Positions 1 through 6,527 of a DNA stretch of 9,150 nt are shown here, piece after piece. The stretch covers positions 1 to 9,150 of the forward strand of contig JALVEF010000355.1 in NCBI GenBank assembly GCA_027031185.1. The letters run 5' to 3'. Each line of letters starts with the position of its first letter. Position 1 is the first letter of the stretch. This stretch comes from Saprospiraceae bacterium. Its GTDB lineage: Bacteria > Bacteroidota > Bacteroidia > Chitinophagales > Saprospiraceae. The position numbers and the translations under genes are program-made. A model generated the notes under the pieces. That model had not been told where the DNA came from. It did not search any database and saw only the letters and a program-made list of their open reading frames with translations.

Positions 1-2823
1 GGATTGCTCTCCACCGAGGATGTTGCCGGCGCCGCGAATATCCAAATCGCGCATGGCGATGTCCATGCCGCTGCCCAGTTCACTGTATTCTTCAATGGTA
101 CGGAGGCGCTTGCGTGCGTCTTTGGTCAGGGCCGACAGCGGGGGTGCGATCAGGTAGCAAAAGGCCTTGCGGTTGGAGCGTCCGACGCGGCCGCGCAGCT
201 GGTGGAGGTCCGAGAGGCCGAAACTTTGAGCGTTGTTGATGATCATGGTATTGGCGTTGGGGATGTCCAGGCCGGTTTCGACGATATTGGTAGAGACCAG
301 GACGTCCGTTTCGCCCCGGACAAACTGCATCAGTTCGGCTTCCAGTTGCTTGGAGTCCATTTTGCCATGTGCGGCGGTGACTTTGACATCCGGGCACAGT
401 TTGCGTATCATGGCGGCCACATCCGGCAGGTCGGAGACGCGATTGTGGACGAAGAAGACCTGACCGCCGCGGTTGACTTCGTAGTGGATGGCATCTTGAA
501 TCAACCGGGGGTCAAAGGTGCGCACCTCGGTGTGGATGGGTTGGCGATTGGGTGGGGCGGTACGGATGACGGATAGGTCGCGTGCGGCCATCAGCGAAAA
601 TTGCAAAGTGCGGGGTATGGGAGTGGCGGTCATGGTGAGCGTGTCCACGTTGACCTTGAGTTTGCGGAGTTTTTCTTTGGCGGCGACGCCGAATTTTTGT
701 TCTTCGTCAATGATGAGCAAGCCAAGGTCTTTGAAGCGGACCTGTTTGGACAAGATGGCATGCGTGCCTATCAAGATGTCGAGTTTGCCTTCTTGGAGAC
801 GATGGAAGATCTCTTTTTTTTGTTTGGCGGAGCGAAATCGGTTGACGTAGTCCAGGGAGACGCCGAAGTCGGCCAATCGTTCGGAAAAAGTACGATAGTG
901 CTGGAGTGCGAGAATGGTGGTGGGCACCAGGATGGCCACTTGCTTGCCGGACAAGACGGCCTTGAAGGCGGCGCGGACGGCGATTTCGGTTTTGCCAAAT
1001 CCGACGTCGCCGCATACAAGACGGTCCATGGGATATTCGCTCTCCATGTCTTTTTTGACTTCGGCGGTTACTTTGATTTGGTCAGGGGTGTCTTCGTAGA
1101 TGAATGAGGCTTCGAGTTCATTTTGGAGGTAGCCGTCGGGTTGGGCAGCGAAGCCTTTGGAGGCTTTGCGTTTGGCATAGAGCGTGATGAGCTCTTTGGC
1201 GATATCCTTGATTTTGCGCTTGGTGCGACGTTTGAGATTTTGCCATGCATTGGAACCGATCCGGTGGATGGTGGGCTCTTTGCCGTCCTTGCCCACGTAT
1301 TTGGAAAGCTTGTGCAGGGAGTGGATAGAGACGTAGAGGAGGTCGTTGTTTTTATAGACGATGCGAACGGCTTCTTGCACGTTGCCGTTGATGTCAATTT
1401 TTTCCAGGCCGGAAAAGCGTCCAATGCCGTAGTCAATATGGGTGACGTAGTCTCCGGGCACCAGGTCTCTGATCATACGCAGGTTGAGTGCTTTGGCCTT
1501 GGAAAAACCTTTGCGGAGACGGTAAGCGTGAAAGCGCTCAAAGATCTGGTGATCGGTATAGCAGACGACTTGCTCCTGACGTGCAATAAAGCCTTCGTGG
1601 AGGGCTACAGGTACACCGTGAAATTCAATGTTGGCTTGCAAGTCTTTGAAGATGGCTTTGAATCGTTCGAACTGTCTGGGACTTTCGGCAAAGATGAATA
1701 TTTCGTGACCGGCGGCCTGGTGTCTTTGGAGGTCTTCGATGATGAGGTTGAAGTTTTTTCGGAAGACGGGTTGTGGGGCCAGTTGGAAGCTTACGGTATG
1801 TGTATGCTTCAGCCGGTGGTCCTGCCGTCCAAGGAGCCAAATGGGGTGGCCGTCCATTTGGGTCAAAACCTCCCGCGGGTAAAGGAAGGCGCGTTCCTTA
1901 AGGATTTTTTTGAGTTCTTCTTCGCTCTGCACGGTGAGCGCGGCGGCGTATTCTTCTGCCAATTCAAAGCAGGATTGGAGTCTGTCAAGTAACAGGCCGT
2001 AGTCTTTAATGGCAATCAGGCAGTGATCGGGTATGATGTCCAGGAGGGACCGCCGTTCGGTTTGCTCGTCCAAGGTCGTGAAGTCGGGGACAATGAAGAC
2101 GATTTGCTGCTCTTCTTTGGACAGTTGTGTGGCGGGGTCAAATGTGCGAATGGACTCCACTTCGTCGTCGAAAAGTTCCACGCGGTAAGGCCAAGGCTGG
2201 CCGAGGGAGAAGATGTCCACGATGCCCCCCCGGACGGCGAATTCTCCGGGTTCATAGACGAAGTCCACGCGCTTAAACTCGTACTCAATGAGTACGTCAA
2301 CGACGGTGTCCAATTCGAGTTTGCTCCCTTTGGCAATTTCAAGCCTTGCCTTTTTTACTTCATGGGGTGCGATGACCTTCTCAAAGAGGGCTTCGGGGTA
2401 GGTCACGATGATGGGCGGTGTTGCTTTTTCGGCGCTGATGCGATTGACCACTTCGGTACGGGCGGAGACATTGTTGGGGTCCAACACATCGAAATAAGCG
2501 GGCCGTTTGAAGGAGTCGGGCATAAACAGGACGTCCGAATGGCCGGTAACAGCCTGGATGTCATTGTAAGTGTAGGCTGCTTCTTCCTTGTCGTTTGCGA
2601 TGACGAGAACGGGGCGGCGGGCGGATTCATTGAAAAGGCTGATCAGGAAGGCGGTGTAGCTGCCTTTCAGGCCTTTGACAAGGACGGTCTGCCGGCGATG
2701 GGTTTGTTGCAGTAAATCGCCGGTGACGGGATTCTGCTTGATTTTTTGGAAGATGCGGCTAATCATCCGAAAGTCTCTTTGGCACCGGGATAAGTCAGGC
2801 GAACCAACCAGCTCCGCAAACAT
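1..2823 (-). CDS. mfd: Transcription-repair coupling factor Mfd (3' end cut by window edge)
   Basis: Mfd is a cytoplasmic ATP-driven translocase that removes RNA polymerase stalled at DNA lesions and recruits UvrA for nucleotide excision repair. The 941 visible codons run without a stop to the window edge; the family is usually about 1,100-1,150 residues, so the C-terminal autoinhibitory domain is outside. Residues about 40-350 form the UvrB-like module, including PGEF (about 191-194) and RGGIVDIF (198-205). The RNA-polymerase-interacting domain starts near residue 454 with [15 protein letters not shown]. The helicase core has Walker A GDVGFGKT (605-612), a DEEQ box (706-709), and downstream [27 protein letters not shown] and QLRGRVGR motifs. 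The last visible residues, [11 protein letters not shown], are the conserved end of the motor. The ATG overlaps the ricT stop as TAATG, which suggests translational coupling; an in-frame ATG 19 codons later is an alternative start. Last visible gene of the cluster. Identity is essentially certain. Confidence 0.97.
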   Translation of the reverse strand, partial: MFAELVGSPDLSRCQRDFRMISRIFQKIKQNPVTGDLLQQTHRRQTVLVKGLKGSYTAFLISLFNESARRPVLVIANDKEEAAYTYNDIQAVTGHSDVLFMPDSFKRPAYFDVLDPNNVSARTEVVNRISAEKATPPIIVTYPEALFEKVIAPHEVKKARLEIAKGSKLELDTVVDVLIEYEFKRVDFVYEPGEFAVRGGIVDIFSLGQPWPYRVELFDDEVESIRTFDPATQLSKEEQQIVFIVPDFTTLDEQTERRSLLDIIPDHCLIAIKDYGLLLDRLQSCFELAEEYAAALTVQSEEELKKILKERAFLYPREVLTQMDGHPIWLLGRQDHRLKHTHTVSFQLAPQPVFRKNFNLIIEDLQRHQAAGHEIFIFAESPRQFERFKAIFKDLQANIEFHGVPVALHEGFIARQEQVVCYTDHQIFERFHAYRLRKGFSKAKALNLRMIRDLVPGDYVTHIDYGIGRFSGLEKIDINGNVQEAVRIVYKNNDLLYVSIHSLHKLSKYVGKDGKEPTIHRIGSNAWQNLKRRTKRKIKDIAKELITLYAKRKASKGFAAQPDGYLQNELEASFIYEDTPDQIKVTAEVKKDMESEYPMDRLVCGDVGFGKTEIAVRAAFKAVLSGKQVAILVPTTILALQHYRTFSERLADFGVSLDYVNRFRSAKQKKEIFHRLQEGKLDILIGTHAILSKQVRFKDLGLLIIDEEQKFGVAAKEKLRKLKVNVDTLTMTATPIPRTLQFSLMAARDLSVIRTAPPNRQPIHTEVRTFDPRLIQDAIHYEVNRGGQVFFVHNRVSDLPDVAAMIRKLCPDVKVTAAHGKMDSKQLEAELMQFVRGETDVLVSTNIVETGLDIPNANTMIINNAQSFGLSDLHQLRGRVGRSNRKAFCYLIAPPLSALTKDARKRLRTIEEYSELGSGMDIAMRDLDIRGAGNILGGEQS

Positions 2824-3992
2824 TACGCTTTGGGCGGTCTTTTGTTTTTGCGGGAGGTGTTTTTGTTTCGGGATGATTTGGTGGCGTGGTGCCGGTCGGT
2901 TCGTCGCCGGCGCCGTCCGGTGCGGCGTCGCTTTTTTTCAGGAGGCAGCTCGATGACGTCCCCTACATTTTCGTAGTCCCAGGATGATTCTTGTGTGGTG
3001 GCCGGGACGATAACTTGCAACTGGGTCAGGTTGGCCGGTTTTTGGCCGCGCTTGTTCATTTCCAGGATTTCTTTTACGGCCTGCGGGCGCAGGGCGTAAA
3101 GTTTGCCGCGCATTTTTTCATTGTCTTCGTAGGCGAAGTACATGAGTTTGCGGAAGATATCGGTTTTGATGTGCCTGGCCGGTCCGGCTTCGGTGAGGAG
3201 TTTGCGGACATTTTTGGGGAATTCGGCGAGCGCTTCGACATAGTAGTCGAGTTCGTAGTTGAGGCAGCATTTGAGCCGGCCGCATTGGCCGGAAAGTTTG
3301 GCTTGGTTGAAAGAGAGATTTTGATAGCGTGCGGCGGCGGTGGAAACGGATCGGAGGTCGTGAAGCCAGGAGGAGCAGCACAACTCGCGACCGCAGGAGC
3401 CGAGGCCGCCGATGAGTCCGGACTCTTGCCGGACGCCGATTTGGTGCATGCGGATACGGATCTTGAACTCGCGGGCATAGACTTTGATGAGTTCGCGAAA
3501 ATCCACGCGTCCATCGGCGATGTAGTAAAAAGTGGCCTGGCGGAGGTCGCCTTGGTAGCGGACATCACCGATTTTCATATCCAGCCCCATAGATTTGGCG
3601 ATGGCGCGGGCGCGAATCATGGTTTGTGTTTCGATGCTGCGGGCATGCGCCAGTTTTTCCAGGTCTTCTTTGGAGGCCAAGCGGATGACTTTGCCGAAGC
3701 GCCCGGTATTGCGTACTTTTTTCTTTTTGATTTGGAGCTTGACCAGTTCTCCTGATAAACTGACCCTGCCGACGTCGTAGCCTACTTCCGCCGAAACAAC
3801 TACCATATCGCCGGTGACAGCCAGGCCACCGGGATTGTGGTAAAAGTCTTTGTGCACACCGTCTTTGAATGAGACTTCGACGACGTCATACTCCACGACA
3901 TCGAAGATGTCGTAAGCTTTCCACCAATCAAAAGTATCTTTTTTTGCGCACCCGCCACTACAACAGAAGGCGCGCGATTTGTTCGTTTCCAT
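2823..3992 (-). CDS. ricT: RicT/YaaT-like PSP1-domain protein, putative Fe-S protein
   Basis: A 389-residue protein of the PSP1 C-terminal domain family. In Bacillus subtilis the homologue RicT (YaaT) works with RicA and RicF in an iron-sulfur complex that modulates RNase Y-dependent mRNA processing; the function in Bacteroidota is not established. The PSP1 core spans about residues 85-185. Three cysteine groups are visible: CCSGGC at 10-15, SCGRELCC at 199-206 and QCGRLKCC at 236-243, the last two being the conserved cluster-ligand region of the family. The tail (about 353-389) is extremely basic, rich in Arg, Lys and His, and may bind nucleic acid (inference). The start is the ATG 12 nt after the holB stop; AAGGAAA overlapping that stop is a good ribosome-binding site. 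The stop overlaps the mfd start. No RicA or RicF partner is in the window. Confidence 0.9.
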   Translation of the reverse strand: METNKSRAFCCSGGCAKKDTFDWWKAYDIFDVVEYDVVEVSFKDGVHKDFYHNPGGLAVTGDMVVVSAEVGYDVGRVSLSGELVKLQIKKKKVRNTGRFGKVIRLASKEDLEKLAHARSIETQTMIRARAIAKSMGLDMKIGDVRYQGDLRQATFYYIADGRVDFRELIKVYAREFKIRIRMHQIGVRQESGLIGGLGSCGRELCCSSWLHDLRSVSTAAARYQNLSFNQAKLSGQCGRLKCCLNYELDYYVEALAEFPKNVRKLLTEAGPARHIKTDIFRKLMYFAYEDNEKMRGKLYALRPQAVKEILEMNKRGQKPANLTQLQVIVPATTQESSWDYENVGDVIELPPEKKRRRTGRRRRRTDRHHATKSSRNKNTSRKNKRPPKA

Positions 3993-4004
3993 AATTCTGT
4001 TTCC

Positions 4005-5129
4005 TTAGGCGTGTGTTTCAGCCTGTTGGGCATGCATCAATTGCCGGATCCGAAACGATGTATCCAGAAAAAGGATCTTGGCGTAGGCATTTCGCTGGAT
4101 ACCGACAAGGCATGCATCTAAAACGGGTACCAAGTTAGCGGTTTTTTCAAAACCCAGAAAAGATGCCATTTTCTGCACGAAGGTTGCCTGGGCGGATAGT
4201 GGCGATGCTTCGGAACCGGCCTGGAGGCGAATCATCAGGCGAACGAGGGCGATACCGGTCTGAATGAATTGTTTTTGGCGCTCGCGGCTCATCGCGGCGA
4301 TGGTTTCTACCAACTTAACCAACTCGCCCTTGTTGTCGTGGAACGCCAGGCGCACCCACCGGATAAAGAGGTCTTCCAGCTCGTCGCGGTCTTCGGTTGC
4401 CAGGCGGTGCAAGCGGTACAGGTCGCCTTCGGCCAAAGCGGCCAGGGTGGCCGCTTTGGCCGAAGGCAGGTTGAGTGCATGGATGGCATATTGTGCCATG
4501 GTTTCATCGGGGATGGCCGGCACGCGGATGATTTGACAGCGCGACAGGATGGTGGGCAAGATGCGTGATGTGTCTTGTGCCACGAGGAAGAAAAAAGTAT
4601 TGGGCGGAGGCTCTTCGATCAACTTCAACAGTCGGTTGCCTTCCTTGCCGAGGTATTCGGGAAGCCAGATAATTTGGATTTTATAGTCGGTCTCCACCGG
4701 TTTGAGAGACAGGCGAGAGATGATTTCGGAGCATTCCTTGCGGTTGATATTGAGTTGTTTGTTGTCGGCTTCCAGGATTTCAGTCCAGGCCGCCACGGCG
4801 GGAAAGCGGTATTGGGAGAGTAGTTGGCGCCATTCGGTGAGAAATTCGGCGGACTTGCCTTCGGTGCCTTTGCGGGCTATGACCGGAAATGAGTAGTGAA
4901 TGTCGGGATGGACGTGGGCGGCGACGCGCTTACAGTGTGTGCAAGATCCGCACGCTCCCCGATCGTTTGGATTTTGGCACAATATGTATTGGGCGAAAGC
5001 GATGGCGAGGGCAAGGCCGCCGTTGCCCTGGGGGCCGACGAAAAGCAAGGCATGAGGGATGCGTTTTTCACGTGCCAGGGTGATGAGTTCTTGCTTGATG
5101 ATGTCCTGTCCGGGAATGAAGTCAAACAT
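4005..5129 (-). CDS. holB: DNA polymerase III subunit delta' (clamp-loader)
   Basis: The delta' subunit of the clamp-loader complex helps DnaX (tau/gamma) and delta load the beta sliding clamp. From the ATG at 5129 the product is 374 residues. The AAA+ domain opens with FIPGQDIIKQEL and RIPHALLFVGPQGNGG. The Walker A lysine is replaced by Gly38, in keeping with delta' generally being a poor or non-ATPase subunit. Cys51, Cys60, Cys63 and Cys66 form the four-Cys zinc module. SRC (196-198), within TILSRCQIIRVP, supplies the arginine finger used by the neighbouring ATPase subunit. The frame stays open upstream to an ATG at 5201, but that would add 24 unconserved residues overlapping the peroxidase gene; the ATG at 5129, 4 nt after the peroxidase stop, begins at the conserved MFDFIPGQ. 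An unusually perfect inverted repeat lies within the coding sequence at 4425-4467. Confidence 0.93.
   Translation of the reverse strand: MFDFIPGQDIIKQELITLAREKRIPHALLFVGPQGNGGLALAIAFAQYILCQNPNDRGACGSCTHCKRVAAHVHPDIHYSFPVIARKGTEGKSAEFLTEWRQLLSQYRFPAVAAWTEILEADNKQLNINRKECSEIISRLSLKPVETDYKIQIIWLPEYLGKEGNRLLKLIEEPPPNTFFFLVAQDTSRILPTILSRCQIIRVPAIPDETMAQYAIHALNLPSAKAATLAALAEGDLYRLHRLATEDRDELEDLFIRWVRLAFHDNKGELVKLVETIAAMSRERQKQFIQTGIALVRLMIRLQAGSEASPLSAQATFVQKMASFLGFEKTANLVPVLDACLVGIQRNAYAKILFLDTSFRIRQLMHAQQAETHA
4425..4467. repeat. Perfect 20-bp inverted repeat with 3-nt loop inside holB
   Basis: Bases 4425-4444 (GCCTTCGGCCAAAGCGGCCA) are exactly the reverse complement of 4448-4467, leaving GGG as the loop on the plus strand. 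On the holB message this makes a 20-bp GC-rich stem with a CCC loop. The segment encodes roughly PSAKAATLAALAEG, an Ala/Leu-rich helix in the region of holB after the AAA+ core, so the reading frame is undisturbed. No T-run follows on either strand, so it does not look like a classical terminator. Confidence 0.85.
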
Positions 5130-5133
5130 GCGA

Positions 5134-5613
5134 TCACTTGGTTTTGAGCCAGGCGAGGACCAGTTCACAGATGGGAGGATTGGCCGGAGAAAGCATGGCA
5201 TCGAGCTGGCCGTCTTCGTTGATAAGGTACTTTTGAAAATTCCAACCCACTTTTGAGTTCATAACGCCGTTTTTGCCGATTTCGGTCAGCCATTGATAGA
5301 CGGGGTGTTTGTTGCGTCCTTTGACCTTGACTTTCTCGGTCAGCGGGAAAGTGACCTGGTATTGTGTACGGCAGAAGTCAAGGATTTCTGCTTCGGATCC
5401 GGGCTCTTGTCCACCGAAATCATTGCTGGGGAAGCCGACAATGACGAGTCGGTCACTGAACTTTTCGTGGAGTTCTTGCAATTGGGCGTATTGATTGGTG
5501 AAGCCACATTCGGAAGCGACGTTGACGATCATCATCTTTTTGCCCTTGAAGTCTGCAAAGTCAATGGTGCCGCCGTCAATGGCTTTTACCTTGAATTGGT
5601 GGATGCTGGACAT
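5134..5613 (-). CDS. Glutathione peroxidase-family thiol peroxidase
   Basis: A 159-residue member of the glutathione peroxidase family, the usual length for the monomeric bacterial type. It reduces hydrogen peroxide and organic hydroperoxides. The peroxidatic cysteine is Cys36 in NVASECGFTNQY; the rest of the catalytic tetrad is Gln69 (FPSNDFGGQEPGS), Trp124 and Asn125 (VGWNFQKYLI). Cysteine, not selenocysteine, is at the active site. Cys81 (LDFCRTQYQVTFP) lies where thioredoxin-dependent family members carry the resolving cysteine, so thioredoxin is the more likely reductant than glutathione (inference). No signal peptide, so cytoplasmic. A promoter-like TATATTTG box lies about 20 nt upstream, making this probably the first gene of the cluster. 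The stop is 4 nt from the holB start. Related to BtuE/GPx proteins. Confidence 0.95.
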   Translation of the reverse strand: MSSIHQFKVKAIDGGTIDFADFKGKKMMIVNVASECGFTNQYAQLQELHEKFSDRLVIVGFPSNDFGGQEPGSEAEILDFCRTQYQVTFPLTEKVKVKGRNKHPVYQWLTEIGKNGVMNSKVGWNFQKYLINEDGQLDAMLSPANPPICELVLAWLKTK

Positions 5614-5633
5614 GTCGTTCTTTTGTCTGCCGA

Positions 5634-5641
5634 CAAATATA
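5634..5641 (-). promoter_or_regulatory. Putative Bacteroidota -7 box (TATATTTG) upstream of the peroxidase gene
   Basis: TATATTTG on the minus strand matches the TAnnTTTG -7 consensus of Bacteroidota housekeeping promoters. It ends 20 nt before the peroxidase ATG, predicting a 5' leader of roughly 15 nt. No clear TTTG/TTG -33 element is seen at the expected spacing, so this rests on one box and its position. Confidence 0.45.
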
Positions 5642-5661
5642 GGAAAAGATTTGAGAAGAGT

Positions 5662-5680
5662 AGCCGGCCTTCGGCCGGCT
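5662..5680 (-). terminator. GC-rich hairpin downstream of the methyltransferase, possible terminator
   Basis: AGCCGGCC, a 3-nt loop and GGCCGGCT form a perfect 8-bp stem starting 20 nt after the methyltransferase stop. The following minus-strand sequence is T-rich (ACTCTTCTCAAATCTTTTCC) but has no uninterrupted T-run right at the stem. It sits between the methyltransferase and the peroxidase promoter box, where a terminator would be expected. It could instead be a simple boundary palindrome. Confidence 0.45.
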
Positions 5681-5700
5681 GTGGGTCGGGCCTGTGCGGG

Positions 5701-6441
5701 TCATCCGGCTGTCGCACTCAATACAAAAACGGCTGGCCGTTTGTGCAGGTGAAGCGGTGGGGCGGTGCGCCAGGCTTTAATGGTGGCGGACCGGATTGTT
5801 TCTTGTGGAGCAGTCAGATCTGCGGCTACGGCCAGGCGGGTGGTTGGTGCCAGGACTTTGAGCGCTTCTTCCAGCACTTGGTGGTTGCGGTAGGGCGCTT
5901 CGATGAAGATTTGCGTTTGGCCGTGCCGTGCCGAGTTGCGTTCCAGTCGTCGGAGGGCTTCGGCAAGCAGGTTTCTTTTGGCGGGCAGATAACCGTGGAA
6001 GCAAAAGGCCTGTCCGCTCATTCCCGATGCCATCAAAGCCAACAGAACGGAGGAAGGTCCTACGAGTGGAAATACTGCAATTCCCATCTCGTGGGCGGTA
6101 GCTATGAGGCGGCTGCCGGGGTCGGCGATGACCGGGCAGCCGGCTTCGGAAAGCAAAGCGACGGGCTTGCCTTCCAGCGCGGGGGCCAAGAGCCGGTGAT
6201 AGTCATTGCTGTCTCGATGCTTGTCCAGTTCGGCAAACTCCAGCTCGTCAATGACACAGTCGGGTGCCATTTTCCGGATGAAACGCCGGGCCGTGCGGGT
6301 ACGCTCCACAATGAAGTGGCGTATCTGTAGCAATATCTGATGTACCCGGGAGGGGATGGTATCGGTTGCTTCCGGAGCCAGAGGAACCGGCAGCAGATAG
6401 AGACCGGCGCGCAATTCGTCATCCTTCGAATTCATATCCAT
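5701..6441 (-). CDS. SAM-dependent methyltransferase, tetrapyrrole methylase fold (short RsmI-like)
   Basis: A 246-residue protein with the tetrapyrrole (corrin/porphyrin) methylase fold, resembling the short RsmI-like paralogue found in Bacteroidota. RsmI itself 2'-O-methylates a cytidine in 16S rRNA, but the substrate of this shorter group is not known to me. The start of the fold is GLYLLPVPL (13-21), where RsmI has a glycine-rich LYLIPTPIGN-like strand. FIVERTRTARRF (43-54), SEAGCPVIADPGS (98-110) and PLVGPSSVLLALMASG (125-140) are the conserved segments lining the SAM pocket; IEAPYRN (180-186) and the final KRPAVFVL strand match the C-terminal half. No signal peptide, so cytoplasmic. ATG at 6441 was chosen; ATG at 6435 is equally possible and no convincing ribosome-binding site is seen. 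A palindromic insertion-like element ends only 6 nt before the start. Confidence 0.88.
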   Translation of the reverse strand: MDMNSKDDELRAGLYLLPVPLAPEATDTIPSRVHQILLQIRHFIVERTRTARRFIRKMAPDCVIDELEFAELDKHRDSNDYHRLLAPALEGKPVALLSEAGCPVIADPGSRLIATAHEMGIAVFPLVGPSSVLLALMASGMSGQAFCFHGYLPAKRNLLAEALRRLERNSARHGQTQIFIEAPYRNHQVLEEALKVLAPTTRLAVAADLTAPQETIRSATIKAWRTAPPLHLHKRPAVFVLSATAG

Positions 6442-6447
6442 GATTTA

Positions 6448-6519
6448 GATAGTCAGTAACTGTTTAGGTGCTCCTGTTTTGGCACAAAAACAGGAGCACC
6501 TAAACAGTTACGATAGTCA
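6448..6519. mobile_element. 56-bp palindromic element with GTAA ends and 8-bp target-site duplication (IS66-like mini-element)
   Basis: Arm 6456-6480 (beginning GTAACTGTTTAGGTGCTCC) is the exact reverse complement of 6487-6511, giving two 25-bp arms around a 6-nt centre (GGCACA). Immediately outside are identical 8-bp direct repeats, GATAGTCA, at 6448-6455 and 6512-6519. Terminal inverted repeats starting GTAA and 8-bp target duplications are the known signature of the IS66 family, so this reads as the two ends of an IS66-type element with nothing between them, or a miniature non-autonomous element. Removing the element and one repeat would leave a 22-nt gap between the esterase stop and the methyltransferase start. 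Transcribed from the minus strand it would fold into a long hairpin ending 14 nt before the methyltransferase ATG. No T-run follows on either side. The palindrome and repeats are certain; the IS66 assignment is inference from end sequence and repeat length. Confidence 0.75.
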
Positions 6520-6527
6520 AAAAGTGT

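Noticed and set aside
5130..5201. Upstream start (5201) for holB
   Set aside because: It would overlap the end of the peroxidase gene by 68 nt and add residues before the conserved MFDFIPGQ start.
5293..6330. 345-codon open frame on the plus strand across the peroxidase and methyltransferase genes
   Set aside because: It spans the promoter and hairpin between two well-supported minus-strand genes and has no recognisable motif.
6448..6519. The 56-bp palindrome as a simple rho-independent terminator
   Set aside because: No T-run follows the stem on either strand, and the exact flanking 8-bp direct repeats are unexplained by a terminator; it may still affect transcription.
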